Of a stretch of DNA of 64,000 bases, positions 34,797 through 45,837 are shown in pieces (positions within the stretch are counted from its first letter, which is position 1; each line of letters begins with the position of its first letter). The notes under the pieces were generated by a model. That model was not told the origin of the DNA. It saw only the letters and a program-made list of their open reading frames with translations, and did not search any database. This DNA comes from Streptomyces sp. NBC_00654 (GTDB lineage: Bacteria > Actinomycetota > Actinomycetes > Streptomycetales > Streptomycetaceae), in the NCBI RefSeq assembly GCF_026341775.1, contig NZ_JAPEOB010000002.1, positions 2,170,001-2,234,000 on the forward strand. The letters run 5' to 3'. The position numbers were made by a program, and so were the translations under genes.

Positions 34797-36827
34797 TCAG
34801 TCGGGCTCGCTCCGCAGAGCCGCCGCGAGCCCCACCTCCGCGTTGTCCGCCTGCCCCCGTTCGAAGGCGCGCTGGTAGGCGGCGTCGCCGACGGCGGCCC
34901 GCGCCTGCCGTTCGCAGGCCTCGCGGACCGGGCCGAGCTCCGGGGTGCCGCGCTGCGGGTGGCCGACCATCCGCCAGTACGCCTGCCCGGTGCCGTACAC
35001 CCTGGCCGCGCGGGCGCCCGCGCCCTGGGCGGCGATCGCGGCGGCGAGGATGTCCAGCCCCAGGGCGATGCCGAAGCTGTCGCGGAGCCGGTGCTTGCCC
35101 ACGAGCATCGACCGGGCGTGCGCGGCGGACTCCTGCGGGCGGTCCTGGAACAGGGCGATCAGGGCGAGCTGGTAGTCGACATAGGACCGGGTCCAGTACT
35201 CGTCGCGCGCCACGCAGGCGGCCCGCAGGAACGCGGCGGCCTCCGAGGCCTCGTCGAGCCTGCCCGTCGCGGTCAGGGCGAACAGGGCGACGAGGTGGCA
35301 GCGCAGCCGGTAGGCCGATTCCACGGGGGACGCGGAGGTGTCCCGGAGCACCTCCGCGACCGCGTCGAGGGCCGCCCCGGGCCGCCCGGTCATGAGGTGG
35401 GTGAGGCCGGACAGATAGCCGGCGCTGAGGACACCCTCGTCGTCGGCATCCGCCGCGGCCACGGCGGCGCAGCGGGCGCCGAGCCGCTCGGCGGTCATGA
35501 AGTCGCCCTGGAGCAGGGCCGCGACCCCGTGCACCCACTGGAGCCTCGTCCGGTCGGGTCCGCCCGCCGGAGCCGCCTCCAGGGCCCGCCGGGCGTAACC
35601 GCGGGCCTCGGACAGATGCCCGCAGCAGGTCCAGAAGAAGCCGACCCGGCCCGTCATCTCCTGGGCCGCCGGGACATCGTGGGCCAGCAGGTGGTCGAGC
35701 GCGGCGCACAGGTCCATATGGGCGTCGGCGATCCGGTGGTACCAGGAGACCTGCTCGCGGCCGGTCCAGCCGGCGTGGGCGCTGCGGGTGAGAGCGAGGA
35801 AGCAGGCGGCGTGCCGGTCGGCGGCGGCCCGTTCCTCGCCGAGTTCGGCGAGCCACATCCGGCCGTACTCGCGCAGGGTGTCGAGCATCCGGTGCCGGTC
35901 CCCGTCCCGCTTCACGACGGACTTGGCGACCAGGCCCCGCAGCGCCTCGCCGACGCCGTCCGGGGTGAGCGGGCCCGCCGCGCAGACCTCCCGGGCGGTG
36001 TCCTCGTCGAAGTCCGTGCGCAGGGGGGTCAGCCGGGCCCACAGGAGGCGCTCCAGCGGGGTGCAGAGTTCATGGCTCCAGCCGATGGTGGTGCGCAGGG
36101 CACGGTGGCGACGCGGCGAGAACGAGTCGTCGTTGAGGGTGTCCAGGCGGGAGCCGAGCCGCTGGGCGATCTGTTCGACGGAGTGCGCCCGCATGCCCGC
36201 GGCGGCCAGTTCGATGGCGAGCGGGATGCCTTCGAGGCGGCGGCAGATCTCGGCGGCGGCCGCCGCCTCGCCCGGTGCGTCCAGCCTGGCTCCGGGGTCG
36301 GCGGTGCGCGCCCGTTCCCGGAAGAGGCGTAACGCGTCGGGGGCTCCGTCGACGGGCAGCGGCGGGACCTCCAGCACGTGTTCGCCCCGGGTACCCAGCG
36401 GCTGCCTGCTGGTGACGAGGACGGTGAGGCCGGGCGACGTGGTGAGGATCTCCCCCAGCAGATGGCCGCACGAGGTGCGCAGGTGCTCGCAGGAGTCGAG
36501 GACGAGCAGCAGCCGCTTGTCGATGAGCCATTCGCACAGGGCGTCGACGGGCATCCGCAGGGTGTGGTCGGCGAACCCGACGGCGTCGGAGACGGTGGGG
36601 ATCAGCGGCCCCGCGTCGTAGAGCGGGGACAGATCGGCCCACCAGGCTCCGTCGGGGTGGCGCTCCGCCGCGAGCCGGGCGCCCCGGAGGGCGAGCCGGG
36701 TCTTGCCGACGCCGCCGGGGCCGATGAGTGTGGTCAGCCGCCCGGTGGCCAGCGCGCGTTCCAGCCGGGCCAGTTCGGCCTGCCGTCCGACGAAGCTGGT
36801 CGTCTCCTCGGGAAGGTTTCCCACCAT
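34797..36827 (-). CDS. Large NB-ARC-like ATPase/TPR regulator lacking a LuxR domain
   Basis: A 676-residue protein. The ATPase comprises TSFVGRQAELARLERAL near 10-26, P-loop GPGGVGKTRL near 36-45, Walker B LLLVLDSCEHL near 104-114, and VLVTSRQPLG near 135-144. TPR-like helices follow to the end. Relatives usually end in a LuxR HTH or begin with a BTAD; here the C-terminus (FERGQADNAEVGLAAALRSEPD) has neither, so direct DNA binding is doubtful. It may be a truncated regulator or a signalling ATPase. The 222-nt gap to the pullulanase gene shows nothing clear. Confidence 0.85.
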   Translation of the reverse strand: MVGNLPEETTSFVGRQAELARLERALATGRLTTLIGPGGVGKTRLALRGARLAAERHPDGAWWADLSPLYDAGPLIPTVSDAVGFADHTLRMPVDALCEWLIDKRLLLVLDSCEHLRTSCGHLLGEILTTSPGLTVLVTSRQPLGTRGEHVLEVPPLPVDGAPDALRLFRERARTADPGARLDAPGEAAAAAEICRRLEGIPLAIELAAAGMRAHSVEQIAQRLGSRLDTLNDDSFSPRRHRALRTTIGWSHELCTPLERLLWARLTPLRTDFDEDTAREVCAAGPLTPDGVGEALRGLVAKSVVKRDGDRHRMLDTLREYGRMWLAELGEERAAADRHAACFLALTRSAHAGWTGREQVSWYHRIADAHMDLCAALDHLLAHDVPAAQEMTGRVGFFWTCCGHLSEARGYARRALEAAPAGGPDRTRLQWVHGVAALLQGDFMTAERLGARCAAVAAADADDEGVLSAGYLSGLTHLMTGRPGAALDAVAEVLRDTSASPVESAYRLRCHLVALFALTATGRLDEASEAAAFLRAACVARDEYWTRSYVDYQLALIALFQDRPQESAAHARSMLVGKHRLRDSFGIALGLDILAAAIAAQGAGARAARVYGTGQAYWRMVGHPQRGTPELGPVREACERQARAAVGDAAYQRAFERGQADNAEVGLAAALRSEPD

Positions 36828-37049
36828 GGTCGATCATCACCGTCCGGCGCGCTGGAGCAGGGGTCCGCCGGTGAGGCAGCGGACGCCCGGCAGCGCCGCC
36901 CCGGGGCCCCGGCCGGCCCGGCCGCGGCGCCGTCTCCCCGGAGGGAGAGGGAGTCGCGGCAGGGCCGTGGGACCGGGGCGGATGCGCACGGTGTCCAGCT
37001 GTTGTGCGGCGCTTCGCCGACGTCTGCCGTCACCGTAGCCCTGTGGGCG

Positions 37050-40000
37050 TCAGCGCGCCGAGAAGACGGCGACCGTGCGCCCTGGGACGGTGAAGCTGCC
37101 CGATTTCCCGTCGTACGAGGCCTTCTTGACGGTAGGGTCCGCACCCGTCGCCTGGACCGGGTGCAGGGCGTAGGACGCACCGGCGAGGGCGGGGACGCGC
37201 TGGTTCGCGGTGCCGGGCGTGGCGTTGAGGACGACCACGAGCGGGCCGAGGCGCATCGTGATCACGCCGGGTGTCTCGTCCTTGCCCGAAAGCGGGAAGG
37301 ACAGGGCTGCCTGCACCTGCCCGGTGGTGGTGAGACCGAACGCCTTCTCGGTGGACCGGATGGTGAGCAGGTCCCGGTACGCGGCCGCGGCGCCGTCGAT
37401 CTGCGCGCAGCCCGGGGTGATCGCGGGCGAGGCGAGCAGGGGCTTCGCGTAGGACCACTTGTCCTTGTTGTCGGCGGCGGGCGGCAGGCCGCGCCCGAAG
37501 CCGTTGCCGTCGCGGCAGTCCCAGTGCAGGGCGTTGAACCAGTCGCCGCTGTCGTAGGAGTTGCGGTCCAGGGACTTGGAGCGCAGCCGGTCGGTGCCCG
37601 CCTGGGAGAGCGAGGGCCCCTGGGACAGGGTGGAGACCGCCATGGCCAGCACCTGTGCCCTGGCCCGCTCGGCCGCCGGGGTGCCGGCCGGGAGCTTGAA
37701 GGCGAGCGTGTCGTAGAGCGTCTCGTTGTCGTGGGCGTCGGAGTAGGCGAGGGCCTCACCGGGTGCGGCGGCGTATCCGGCGGGGGCGCCGTTGTAGTCG
37801 ACGGCCGAGCCCTTGACGGTGCGGCCGGTGGTGTCGGTGAAGGTGTAGTCGGCGAGGCTGCCGGTGAGGCCGACCTTGATCAGGTCCTGGTAGTGCAGGA
37901 GCCGGGCCCGCTGTTCGGCGGTGGTGCCGTTGGCCGGGGAGGTGTTGGGGTCGGTGTAGAGGCCGGTGGCGAAGCCCTGCACACCGGGGTCCTCGTCGAA
38001 GGGGCTGCCGCCGCGCACGGCGTCGCGGGCCCGGTCGGAGAAGGTGGCGACCCCGGTACCGGCCATGTTCTTCTGGGTGGCCTGGACGAAGCGTGCGTCG
38101 TCCGCGATCTCGCCGAAGTTCCAGCCCTCCCCGTACAGGATGATCTTCTTGCCGTCGACGCCGTCCTTCGCCACCGTGAGGGCGTCCAGTGCCTCGCGGA
38201 CGGCGACGATGTTGGCCCTGGGGTGGTGTCCCATCAGGTCGAAGCGGAAGCCGTCGACCTTGTACTCCCTGGCCCAGGTGACCACCGAGTCGACGACGAG
38301 CTTGCCCATCATGGTGTTCTCGGGGGCGGTGTTGGCGCAGCAGGTGGAGGTGGCGACGGTGCCGTCCTCCAGCAGGCGCTGGTAGTAGCCGGGCACGATG
38401 CGGTCGAGGACGGACTTGTCGTCCTGGCCGGAGGCGACGGTGTGGTTGTAGACCACGTCCATGACGGTGCGCAGTCCGGCGCCGTTGAGGCCCTGCACCA
38501 TCCGGCGGAACTCGACGGTGCGCCGCGTGCCTTCGGGGTCGGAGGCGTAGGAGCCCTCGGGGACGGTGTAGTGCAGCGGGTCGTAGCCCCAGTTGAAGGC
38601 GTCCTTCGCGGCGCTCTTCGCGACGCAGGCCTGCTGTTCCTCGGAGTCGGGGGCGTACACGGACAGGTCGCAGCCGGGCCGGCTCCGGTCGGACTCCTTC
38701 TCCGGGATCGTCCCGATGTCGAAGGCGGGCAGCAGGTGCACATAGCCGGTGCCCGCGTCGGCGAGCCGCCGCAGGTGCTTCATCCCGTCGGACCGGGTGT
38801 CGGTGAAGGCGAGGTACTGGCCGGGGTGGGACGAGGTGCGGTCCGAGACGGAGAAGTCCCGGATGTGCAGCTCCTGGATCTGGGCGTCGCGCAGCGGGGT
38901 GGCGGCGGGTTTCCTCAGGGCGGACCAGCCGCGCGGTGCCAGCTTCGGGTCGTCGAGGCCGACGACGAGGCTGCGGGCGGAGTCGGTGGTCAGGGCGGTG
39001 GAGTACGGGTCGGTGACCCTGTTGGTGACGGTCTTCCGCACGGTGGGTGCCCAGACCCGCACGGCGTACCGGTAGGGCTTGCCCTGCCAGCTCTTCTTCC
39101 CGGTCACCGACCAGACGCCGGTGCGGTCGTCGCGCCGCATCGGGACGGTGCGGCCGTCGAGTTCGAGGGAGACCGTACGGGCGGTGGGCGCCCACACCGA
39201 GAGCGTGGGCGTGCCGTGCCGGAAGACCGGTCCGAGGGCCGCGCCGCTCGCGTGCCTCCCGTACAGGTCGTCCAGGACTCCGGCGGTCTGCACCCCGGTG
39301 GCGGCGAGCAGGGCGCCGTTCGCGGCGCGCTGGGTGGCGATGAGCTGGCCGCGCAGGGACTCACGGACCCGGTCCCGGTCGCGGGCGTCGATGCTGAACG
39401 CCGGGAAGTCCTTGAGGTGCGGGTACTTCGCCCTCTGCGCGTCGGTGAGGGCGGTGGTACGCAGCCGCAGCCACCGGCCCTCGTCGGAGAGCGCGCCGTC
39501 GACGACGGAGATGCCGCCGTCCTTCGCGTACACGAGCTGCTGGCTGGTGGCCTCGGTGGCCTTCACCTTCCACACGACGGTGCCGGAGTCGATCCACTGG
39601 GCCTCGGCCCGGGTGAGGTCGGGGGCGGGGACGCCGCCGGCCTGCGGCAGCAGGTATCCGGGCTGTCCGCCGAGCATCCAGACCTCGTGCCCGTGGGTGG
39701 CGAGGTCCAGCGACTGGTCGCTGGGGAGGTCCTTCTCGTCGCCCTTGTGCAGGATGTAGCTGAGCGAGGTGGCGCCGTCGGTGAGCGGGACCTCGAAGGT
39801 GACTCCGTAGGAGTCCTTCCTCACCGGCCGGAGCGGCTTGGCCCAGTCGGTGGGGTTCTCGGCCCCGGTCCAGGTGTGCAGCCCCCAGCCGTCGTAGTCG
39901 CCGTCGGCCCGGTGGTAGTTGAGGACGGCCTTGGTGGTGTCCTGGCCGGGTGCTTCGGGGGCCTCGGTGCGCTGGCCGTCCTTGCCCTGCTCGATCCAGA

Positions 40001-42365
40001 CCTGTCCGGTCCGGGCGAGGTCGACGGTGCGCTGCGGGCCGTCCGCCGTACCGGCCTTCTCGACCGTGTACGGGAGCGAGGACGCGCCTTCGCCGAGCTT
40101 GATCCAGGCGAACGCGCCGTGGGCGTCGCGTCCCGTGAAGTCCGCGGTGGCGTCGCCGGACTTCAGCTGCCAGCCCTCGTAGTCGCCGTCCGCGCGCCGG
40201 TAGTGGACGACGGCGTAGTCGCGTTCGACGGCGACGGGCTTCTCCGCGGGAGGCGCCTGGCCCGCCGTGGTCGAGGCGAGGGCACTGGCCGTGCGTCCGG
40301 CGCGGTCGATGACGACGGCCTTGTACCGCAGCGGCGTCCCGGCCTTCACCGAGGCGTCCAGGTGCTGGGTGACCTTGTACGGGGCGTGGTCGGCGGAGCC
40401 GAGGGTGCGCCACGTGCCGTTGCCGGTCTGCGCGGCGAAGACGACCCGGTCGAGCTGTCCGCCCCCGGTGCCGGCGGTCAGCTCGACGGTGCCGGTGGCT
40501 CCGGCGGCGGGCGCCTTCAGGGTGATCGTCGGCCTGGCCTCCGGGGAGCCGAGCGGCCTGTCGGCGCGCAGCACGACGCTGGAGAGCGCGGGCACGGTGA
40601 CAGTGGCCTTCTTGTCGCCACCGCTGCGGACGGCACCCGAACCGCCGTACAGCGTCCGGAAGTCCATGTGCGCGGAGGCGGTGGGCAGCTCGACGGTGCG
40701 CGGTGCGGTGCCGTTGTTGGAGGCGACGAGGTACTCGTAGGGCCGCTCGGTGGCCGTACGGGAGAAGGCGTACACGGAGCCTTCCGCGTAGCGCTCGGTC
40801 TGTACGCCGTCGCGCAGCGCGGGGTGCTCCTTGGTCAGCCCGGCGAGAGCGGCGATGGAGCGGTAGACCGGGTGCCCGGTGTCGTACGCGTCCGTGGCGT
40901 GCGTACGGTCGGTGCCGATCAGGTCGTCGTCGAGGTAGTCGGCGGCCTTCGAGGCGAAGAGGGGCTGGCGGGCGTCCTTGTCGCCGCCCGCGCCGGTGAA
41001 TCCCTGCTCGTCGCCGGAGTAGATGACGGGGTTGCCGCGCGAGAGGAACATCAGTTCGTTGGCGAGGCGGGCCCGCTTCAGCAGTTCGGCGTCGTCGGCC
41101 TTCGGGTTGTCCTGCTTCAGGAAGGTGCCGATCCGGCCCATGTCGTGGTTGCCGAGGAAGGTCACCTGCTCGTAGGCGTTGGCCTTGTCGGTGGTGTACC
41201 GGTAGTCGTCGCGGTACACGGCGGCGAGCTTCGAGGCCGGGGCGCCCTGGGAGGCGTACCCCCTCGCGGCCTCCTGGAACGGGAAGTCGAGCGTCGCGTC
41301 CAGCCGCCCCCGGGTGACATAGGGCGAGGTGATCGCGGTGTCGGAGGAGTACACCTCGCCGAACATGAAGAAGTCGTCCCGGCCGCGCCGGGCGGCGTAG
41401 GTGTCCAGCGCGGTGGCCCACTGGGTCCAGAAGTCCAGGTCGACGTGTTTGACGGTGTCGATGCGGAACCCGTCGATATCGAAGTCGCGGACCCACTTCT
41501 CGTAGATCTCCGCCATGCCGTCGACGACCTCGGGCCGCTCGGTCCACAGGTCGTCGAGCCCGGAGAAGTCGCCGTACTCGGCCGACTCACCGGCGAACGT
41601 CGAGTCGCCCCGGTTGTGGTACATCGTGGGGTCATTCAGCCAGGACGGCTTCTTGGTGCCCGCGTTCACGGTGGTCTTCGGGGTGTACGGGAACGTGTCC
41701 CGGTCGGCCTTCGCCATCTTCCGGCTGTCGTCGAACGGGCGGCCGTCCCTGTCGAGGTAGGGGTAGGCGCCCTTGGGCTTGTAGCCGTACTCCTTCTCGG
41801 CGTAGTCGACGGTGTCGGCGGTGTGGTTGGTGATGACGTCGAAGAAGACCTTCATGCCCTTGGCGTGGGCCTTGTCGATCAGCTTCTCCAGGTCGGCGTT
41901 GGTCCCGAAGTGCGGGTCGACCTGGGTGAAGTCGGTGATCCAGTAGCCGTGGTAGCCGGCCGAGGCGTCCTTGCCGGTGCCCTGCACGGGCCGGTTCCTG
42001 AAGATCGGGGCCAGCCAGATGGCGGTGGTGCCGAGGCCCTTGATGTAGTCGAGCTTCCCGGTCAGGCCCTTGAGGTCGCCGCCCTGGTAGAAGCCCTTGT
42101 CGGCGGGGTCGTACCCGGTCTCCAGGCGTGAACCGGTCAGCCCGCCCCGGTCGTTGGCCCGGTCGCCGTTGGCGAAGCGGTCGGGCAGTACGAAGTAGAA
42201 CTGCTCGCGGGTCAGGTCGTGCCGGGCCGGTTCCCGGGCCAGCGCGGCGTCCGGGGGCGGGGCCGGGGCTCTGGACGGAGCGGCCGCCGAGGCCGCCGGT
42301 ACGACGGGCAGCAGCGCCGCGCAGAGTGCTGCGACGGCCCCCCGCCGGAGGGTGGTTCGGGACAC
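37050..42365 (-). CDS. pulA: Secreted amylase-pullulanase with two GH13 catalytic domains
   Basis: A 1771-residue exoenzyme with a signal peptide (about 1-28, ending ASAAAP). The first GH13 domain has [12 protein letters not shown] near 55, the nucleophile in [10 protein letters not shown] near 295, the acid in FMFGEVY near 332 and FLGNHDMGR near 402. About 600-950 hold linker beta-domains and two CBM41-like units marked [12 protein letters not shown] and [12 protein letters not shown]. The second, type I pullulanase domain has [15 protein letters not shown] near 1371, [10 protein letters not shown] near 1406 and AHDNETLYD. It should cut alpha-1,4 and alpha-1,6 bonds in starch and pullulan. 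The amylase gene upstream is separated by its own terminator, so pulA probably has its own promoter. Confidence 0.95.
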   Translation of the reverse strand: MSRTTLRRGAVAALCAALLPVVPAASAAAPSRAPAPPPDAALAREPARHDLTREQFYFVLPDRFANGDRANDRGGLTGSRLETGYDPADKGFYQGGDLKGLTGKLDYIKGLGTTAIWLAPIFRNRPVQGTGKDASAGYHGYWITDFTQVDPHFGTNADLEKLIDKAHAKGMKVFFDVITNHTADTVDYAEKEYGYKPKGAYPYLDRDGRPFDDSRKMAKADRDTFPYTPKTTVNAGTKKPSWLNDPTMYHNRGDSTFAGESAEYGDFSGLDDLWTERPEVVDGMAEIYEKWVRDFDIDGFRIDTVKHVDLDFWTQWATALDTYAARRGRDDFFMFGEVYSSDTAITSPYVTRGRLDATLDFPFQEAARGYASQGAPASKLAAVYRDDYRYTTDKANAYEQVTFLGNHDMGRIGTFLKQDNPKADDAELLKRARLANELMFLSRGNPVIYSGDEQGFTGAGGDKDARQPLFASKAADYLDDDLIGTDRTHATDAYDTGHPVYRSIAALAGLTKEHPALRDGVQTERYAEGSVYAFSRTATERPYEYLVASNNGTAPRTVELPTASAHMDFRTLYGGSGAVRSGGDKKATVTVPALSSVVLRADRPLGSPEARPTITLKAPAAGATGTVELTAGTGGGQLDRVVFAAQTGNGTWRTLGSADHAPYKVTQHLDASVKAGTPLRYKAVVIDRAGRTASALASTTAGQAPPAEKPVAVERDYAVVHYRRADGDYEGWQLKSGDATADFTGRDAHGAFAWIKLGEGASSLPYTVEKAGTADGPQRTVDLARTGQVWIEQGKDGQRTEAPEAPGQDTTKAVLNYHRADGDYDGWGLHTWTGAENPTDWAKPLRPVRKDSYGVTFEVPLTDGATSLSYILHKGDEKDLPSDQSLDLATHGHEVWMLGGQPGYLLPQAGGVPAPDLTRAEAQWIDSGTVVWKVKATEATSQQLVYAKDGGISVVDGALSDEGRWLRLRTTALTDAQRAKYPHLKDFPAFSIDARDRDRVRESLRGQLIATQRAANGALLAATGVQTAGVLDDLYGRHASGAALGPVFRHGTPTLSVWAPTARTVSLELDGRTVPMRRDDRTGVWSVTGKKSWQGKPYRYAVRVWAPTVRKTVTNRVTDPYSTALTTDSARSLVVGLDDPKLAPRGWSALRKPAATPLRDAQIQELHIRDFSVSDRTSSHPGQYLAFTDTRSDGMKHLRRLADAGTGYVHLLPAFDIGTIPEKESDRSRPGCDLSVYAPDSEEQQACVAKSAAKDAFNWGYDPLHYTVPEGSYASDPEGTRRTVEFRRMVQGLNGAGLRTVMDVVYNHTVASGQDDKSVLDRIVPGYYQRLLEDGTVATSTCCANTAPENTMMGKLVVDSVVTWAREYKVDGFRFDLMGHHPRANIVAVREALDALTVAKDGVDGKKIILYGEGWNFGEIADDARFVQATQKNMAGTGVATFSDRARDAVRGGSPFDEDPGVQGFATGLYTDPNTSPANGTTAEQRARLLHYQDLIKVGLTGSLADYTFTDTTGRTVKGSAVDYNGAPAGYAAAPGEALAYSDAHDNETLYDTLAFKLPAGTPAAERARAQVLAMAVSTLSQGPSLSQAGTDRLRSKSLDRNSYDSGDWFNALHWDCRDGNGFGRGLPPAADNKDKWSYAKPLLASPAITPGCAQIDGAAAAYRDLLTIRSTEKAFGLTTTGQVQAALSFPLSGKDETPGVITMRLGPLVVVLNATPGTANQRVPALAGASYALHPVQATGADPTVKKASYDGKSGSFTVPGRTVAVFSAR

Positions 42366-42417
42366 GGGCGGGTACTCCTCGGATTCTCTGCGGTGGGAAC
42401 GGGGTGGGGCGCGTGGG

Positions 42418-42467
42418 GGGGGCCTGAGGAATGTGGGGGCCTGAGGAATGTGGGGGCCTGAGGAATG
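42418..42467. repeat. 17-bp tandem repeat upstream of pulA
   Basis: Three head-to-tail copies of gggggcctgaggaatgt (42418, 42435, 42452; the last base of copy 3 differs), 53-102 nt before the pulA start. Confidence 0.85.
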
Positions 42468-42557
42468 GGGGCGCCGCGTGGGCGGGTCGCCCGCGGGGCG
42501 GTTCTCCTGCGGGGCAGTTCTCCCGCGGGGCGGAGTGCCGGTGGGGGCGGGTTCTCC

Positions 42558-42599
42558 GGGCGGGCCGGGAGCGCACCGCCGTGCGCCCCCGGCCCGCCC
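42558..42599. terminator. Alpha-amylase terminator
   Basis: A 19-bp stem with one mismatch (42558-42576 with 42581-42599) and a 4-nt loop, directly after the amylase stop on the minus strand. Confidence 0.85.
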
Positions 42600-42610
42600 G
42601 GAAGTCGTGG

Positions 42611-44338
42611 TCAGCCGCGCCAGACGTCGCCGGTCAGCGCCGACCTGCCGGAGGCCGGGACGGTGGCGGTGCGGTTGGCGCCGTTCTCCCAGGTGACGTT
42701 GCCGCTCGCCTCCTTGCGGAGGTACTTGTACGCGAAGGACGTACCGGCGCCCAGGTCCACATCGAGCTTCCAGACGGGATACGTGGCCGGGTCGAGCTTC
42801 AGCGCCTTCGCGGGGTCCCAGGCGCCGAGGGCCTGCTGGTCACCGGTGACGTAGATGTTCTGGCCCGGCTGGGTGATGGCGTTGACGCCGAAGGAGGCGC
42901 CGGACTGCCCCGTACCGGGGTCGGTCGGGCCCGTGCCGCCGCCGGAGCAGGTGCGGGCGCCCGCGTGCAGGGCGACGGCGGTGTTGGATCCCAGGGTGGC
43001 GGTGAACTGGCCCGATCCGTTGACGGTGACGCCGTTGCCGGACTGGATGTCGCAGTAGTCACCGGCGGGCAGCGAGGTCTGGAACGTACGGGTCAGGGCG
43101 GAGCCCTCGTGGTTGATGGCGACGTACGCCTTCGAGCCCCGGCCGAACGCGATCCGGTCGCCACCGTCGTCCCACCAGTTCGAGACGCCCTGGCCCCGTG
43201 CGGCGTTGCGGAAGCCGACCATGGAGGAGATCTCGCGCCAGGCGTGCTGGCACTTCCAGCCGTCGCTGTAACAGGCGTTCACCTGACCGCCGTTGGGCGG
43301 TCCGGCGTCCTTGTCGGACCACTCGTAGCCGGAGTGGACGTCCGGGGAGCCGTAGGGCCAGGCCAGCATGAACACGCTGGCGAGGGTGTAGTCGGCGCCG
43401 TTCTTGTAGGTCAGCGTCTCGCCGTTGCGCTCGGTGTCGTGGTTGTCGACGAAGACCGCCGACTTGCCCGACTCCATGAAGCCCCAGCCCTCGCCGTAGT
43501 TCTTGAGGTTGGCGAGGTTCTCGTTGAGGAACGTCTGCTTGAGGCCCCGGGCGTAGCGGAATTCCTGGACGTCGCCGGTGCCGAGGTACTCGGAGGGCGA
43601 GACGGCCTCGCCGCCGCCGTAGATGGCCTCCTGCTTCCAGTAGACACCGGGGTTGTTCAGCCGCGACTTGATGGCCGCGAGGTCACCGGCGGGCATGTGC
43701 TTGGCCGCGTCGATCCGGAAGCCGTCGACGCCGAGGGAGAGCAGGTCGTTGAGGTACCCGGCGATCCTGCCGCGTACGTAGTCCTCGCCGGTGTCCAGGT
43801 CGGCCAGGCCGACGAGTTCGCAGTTCTGTACGTTGCCGCGGTCGCCGTAGTCGGTGATCGGCGACTGGCAGTCGTTCATGTCGTTGACCGAGTACAGGCC
43901 CGGGTAGTCGTACTTGGAGTACGAGGACCCGCCGGTGCCCGTGCCGGAACCGGCCGACATGTGGTTGATGACCGAGTCGGCCACGACCTTGACGCCCGCG
44001 CCGTGACAGGTGCTGACCATGTTCGCGAAGGCGGCGCGGTCACCGAGCCGCCCGGCGATCCGGTAGCTGACGGGCTGGTACGAGGTCCACCACTGGCCGC
44101 CCTGGATGTGCTCCTGGGGCGGCGAGACCTGGACGAAGCCGTAGCCCGCCGGACCCAGGGAGTCCGTACAGGCCCTGGCTATGGAGTCGAACTTCCACTC
44201 GAACATCACGGCGGTGACGTCCTTGTCGCCCGGCCCGGCGGCCTGCGCGGCGCCTGCGGCGCCGAGTTGGGCGGGTACGGCGAGGACGGCGGCGCCCGCC
44301 ACGAGGGCGAGCGCCGCGGACAGCGGTCTGCGTGCCAT
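42611..44338 (-). CDS. Secreted alpha-amylase with CBM20 starch-binding domain
   Basis: A 575-residue enzyme. The signal peptide runs from about 1 to 33 ([25 protein letters not shown]). The GH13 domain has DSVINHMS near 110, the nucleophile in [12 protein letters not shown] near 202, the acid [10 protein letters not shown] near 240 and [11 protein letters not shown] near 300. After a Gly/Thr linker, a CBM20 starch-binding domain fills about 478-575 ([22 protein letters not shown]). The ATG at 44338 is chosen for its signal peptide; the longer frame would include the operator region. CTTGC/GCAAG operators at 44422-44448 and 44536-44563 imply MalR control. Confidence 0.96.
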   Translation of the reverse strand: MARRPLSAALALVAGAAVLAVPAQLGAAGAAQAAGPGDKDVTAVMFEWKFDSIARACTDSLGPAGYGFVQVSPPQEHIQGGQWWTSYQPVSYRIAGRLGDRAAFANMVSTCHGAGVKVVADSVINHMSAGSGTGTGGSSYSKYDYPGLYSVNDMNDCQSPITDYGDRGNVQNCELVGLADLDTGEDYVRGRIAGYLNDLLSLGVDGFRIDAAKHMPAGDLAAIKSRLNNPGVYWKQEAIYGGGEAVSPSEYLGTGDVQEFRYARGLKQTFLNENLANLKNYGEGWGFMESGKSAVFVDNHDTERNGETLTYKNGADYTLASVFMLAWPYGSPDVHSGYEWSDKDAGPPNGGQVNACYSDGWKCQHAWREISSMVGFRNAARGQGVSNWWDDGGDRIAFGRGSKAYVAINHEGSALTRTFQTSLPAGDYCDIQSGNGVTVNGSGQFTATLGSNTAVALHAGARTCSGGGTGPTDPGTGQSGASFGVNAITQPGQNIYVTGDQQALGAWDPAKALKLDPATYPVWKLDVDLGAGTSFAYKYLRKEASGNVTWENGANRTATVPASGRSALTGDVWRG

Positions 44339-44421
44339 GTCATTCCTCCTGCGGTGGGGGAAACGCGGGTGACGATGCAGCCTCACGTGACAACGCGCCG
44401 TGCCCTGAAGGCTTCTGAAGG

Positions 44422-44448
44422 TTCTTGCTGCAAGAATGCAAACCTTGC
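44422..44448. promoter_or_regulatory. MalR-type operator upstream of alpha-amylase
   Basis: TTCTTGC-T-GCAAGAA (44422-44436) is a perfect 7-bp inverted repeat, followed by GCAAACCTTGC (44438-44448). It lies 84-110 nt before the amylase start. Confidence 0.65.
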
Positions 44449-44535
44449 CGCGGAGCAGACCGTACGAGCCCGCCAGGCCCGGGTCAACCCTTTGGACATC
44501 CCCCGCACACATCCAGGAAATCCGGCAGTTTTCTG

Positions 44536-44563
44536 CCTGCAAGGTCTTCCGCAAGATATTGCG
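44536..44563. promoter_or_regulatory. Second MalR-type site upstream of alpha-amylase
   Basis: GCAAGGTCTTCC and GCAAGATATTGC are direct repeats 12 bp apart. The block resembles the malE operator in base content and in its nearby TTACGTTC. Confidence 0.5.
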
Positions 44564-44666
44564 CGAGTGTTACGTTCCTCCGGACTCCGGTCCGGCCGGC
44601 CGGGGGTCCCGGCCGCTTCGGCGCACCGGGCCCCACGCGCCCGGCCGGCCGGGCCGGTCACGGCAG

Positions 44667-44728
44667 GAGAGGCACCCGGGGCCGCTCACTCCCCGCAGGC
44701 CCGTCCGGGCCGGCTCCGGTGCCTCTCC
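44667..44728. terminator. Terminator of the malEFG-aglA-regulator operon
   Basis: A long imperfect stem (GGAGAGGCACC pairs with GGTGCCTCTCC) with an inner GC-rich hairpin, 60-121 nt past the regulator stop. Confidence 0.65.
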
Positions 44729-44787
44729 TGTACGTGGGGACTTCTCCCGCGACGGCCCGCACCCCGGGGTGTCCGCCGCCGCCGGCC

Positions 44788-45837
44788 TCACCCGGCGCGT
44801 ACCACCGCCGCGGTCGACCCCCGTACCACCAGCTCCGGCTGGAACACGTACTCCGTGCGCTGCACCGGGCTCCCGCCGATCTCCTCCAGCAGCGCGCCCA
44901 CCGCCGCCGCCGCCATCGCCTGCACCGGCTGGCGCACGGTGGTCAGCGGCGGGTCGGTGAACGCGATCAGCTGCGAGTCGTCGAAGCCGACGACCGAGAC
45001 GTCGCGCGGTACGTCGAGCCCCCTCCCCCGGGCCGCCCGCACCACGCCGAGCGCCATCAGGTCGCTGCCGCAGACGATGCCGGTACAGCCCAGGTCGAGC
45101 AGGGCGCCCGCCGCGACCTGGCCGCCCTCCACGCTGAACAGCGTGGAGCACACCAGGAGTTCGGCCTCGGCGCGGGACAGACCCAGCACCGAGACCGACG
45201 CGTCGAGGAAGCCGTCGCGCTTGCGGCGCGAGGGCACATAGCGCTGCGGTCCGATGGCCAGGCCGATCCTGCGGTGCCCGAGGTCGGCCAGATGCCCGAC
45301 GGCCATCCGCACGGCGGCGGAGTCGTCGGGCGAGACGAACGGGGCGCTGATCCGTTCGTTGTAGCCGTTGATCAGGACGAACGGTACGCCGCGCTCGGTG
45401 AGCGCGGCGTACCGTGCCGGGTCCGCCGACAGGTCGGCGTGCAGCCCGGAGAGGAACACGATGCCGCCGACGCCCCGTTCGACGAGCTGCTCGACGAGCT
45501 CGTCCTCGGTGGCGCCGCCCGGCAGCTGGGTGCAGAGCACGGGGGTGTAGCCGTGCCCGGCCAGGACCTGTTCGACGGACTGCGCGAACGCCGGGAAGAT
45601 CGGGTTGGTGAGTTCGGGTGTCACCAGCCCGATCAGGCCCGCGCTGCGCTGCCGCAGCCGTACGGGCCGTTCGTAGCCGAGGATGTCGAGCGCCGCGAGC
45701 ACCCGCTGACGCGTGGTGTCCGCGACGCCCGGCTTCCCGTTGAGCACCCGGCTCACGGTCGCCTCGCTGACCTCGGCCTGTCCGGCGATGTCGGAGAGCC
45801 GGGGGGCCGCACCGGTCCTGGGCGCGGGCAGGGTCAC
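44788..45837 (-). CDS. LacI-family regulator, MalR paralogue
   Basis: A 349-residue repressor. The HTH is LSDIAGQAEVSEATVSRVLNG near 14-34 with a hinge helix near 60, followed by a periplasmic-binding-protein-like ligand domain (SAGLIGLVTPELTNPIFP). GTG at 45837 overlaps the aglA stop by 4 nt (GTGA), so it is translated with aglA as the last gene of the maltose operon. It is very similar along its length to the divergent MalR at 51170-52213, so the two may bind overlapping operators, with this one giving feedback. Confidence 0.92.
   Translation of the reverse strand: MTLPAPRTGAAPRLSDIAGQAEVSEATVSRVLNGKPGVADTTRQRVLAALDILGYERPVRLRQRSAGLIGLVTPELTNPIFPAFAQSVEQVLAGHGYTPVLCTQLPGGATEDELVEQLVERGVGGIVFLSGLHADLSADPARYAALTERGVPFVLINGYNERISAPFVSPDDSAAVRMAVGHLADLGHRRIGLAIGPQRYVPSRRKRDGFLDASVSVLGLSRAEAELLVCSTLFSVEGGQVAAGALLDLGCTGIVCGSDLMALGVVRAARGRGLDVPRDVSVVGFDDSQLIAFTDPPLTTVRQPVQAMAAAAVGALLEEIGGSPVQRTEYVFQPELVVRGSTAAVVRAG

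Noticed and set aside
36378..42131. 1917-codon open frame on the plus strand
   Set aside because: It is antisense to the pullulanase gene, Gly/Val-rich and without domains: a shadow frame of high-GC third positions.
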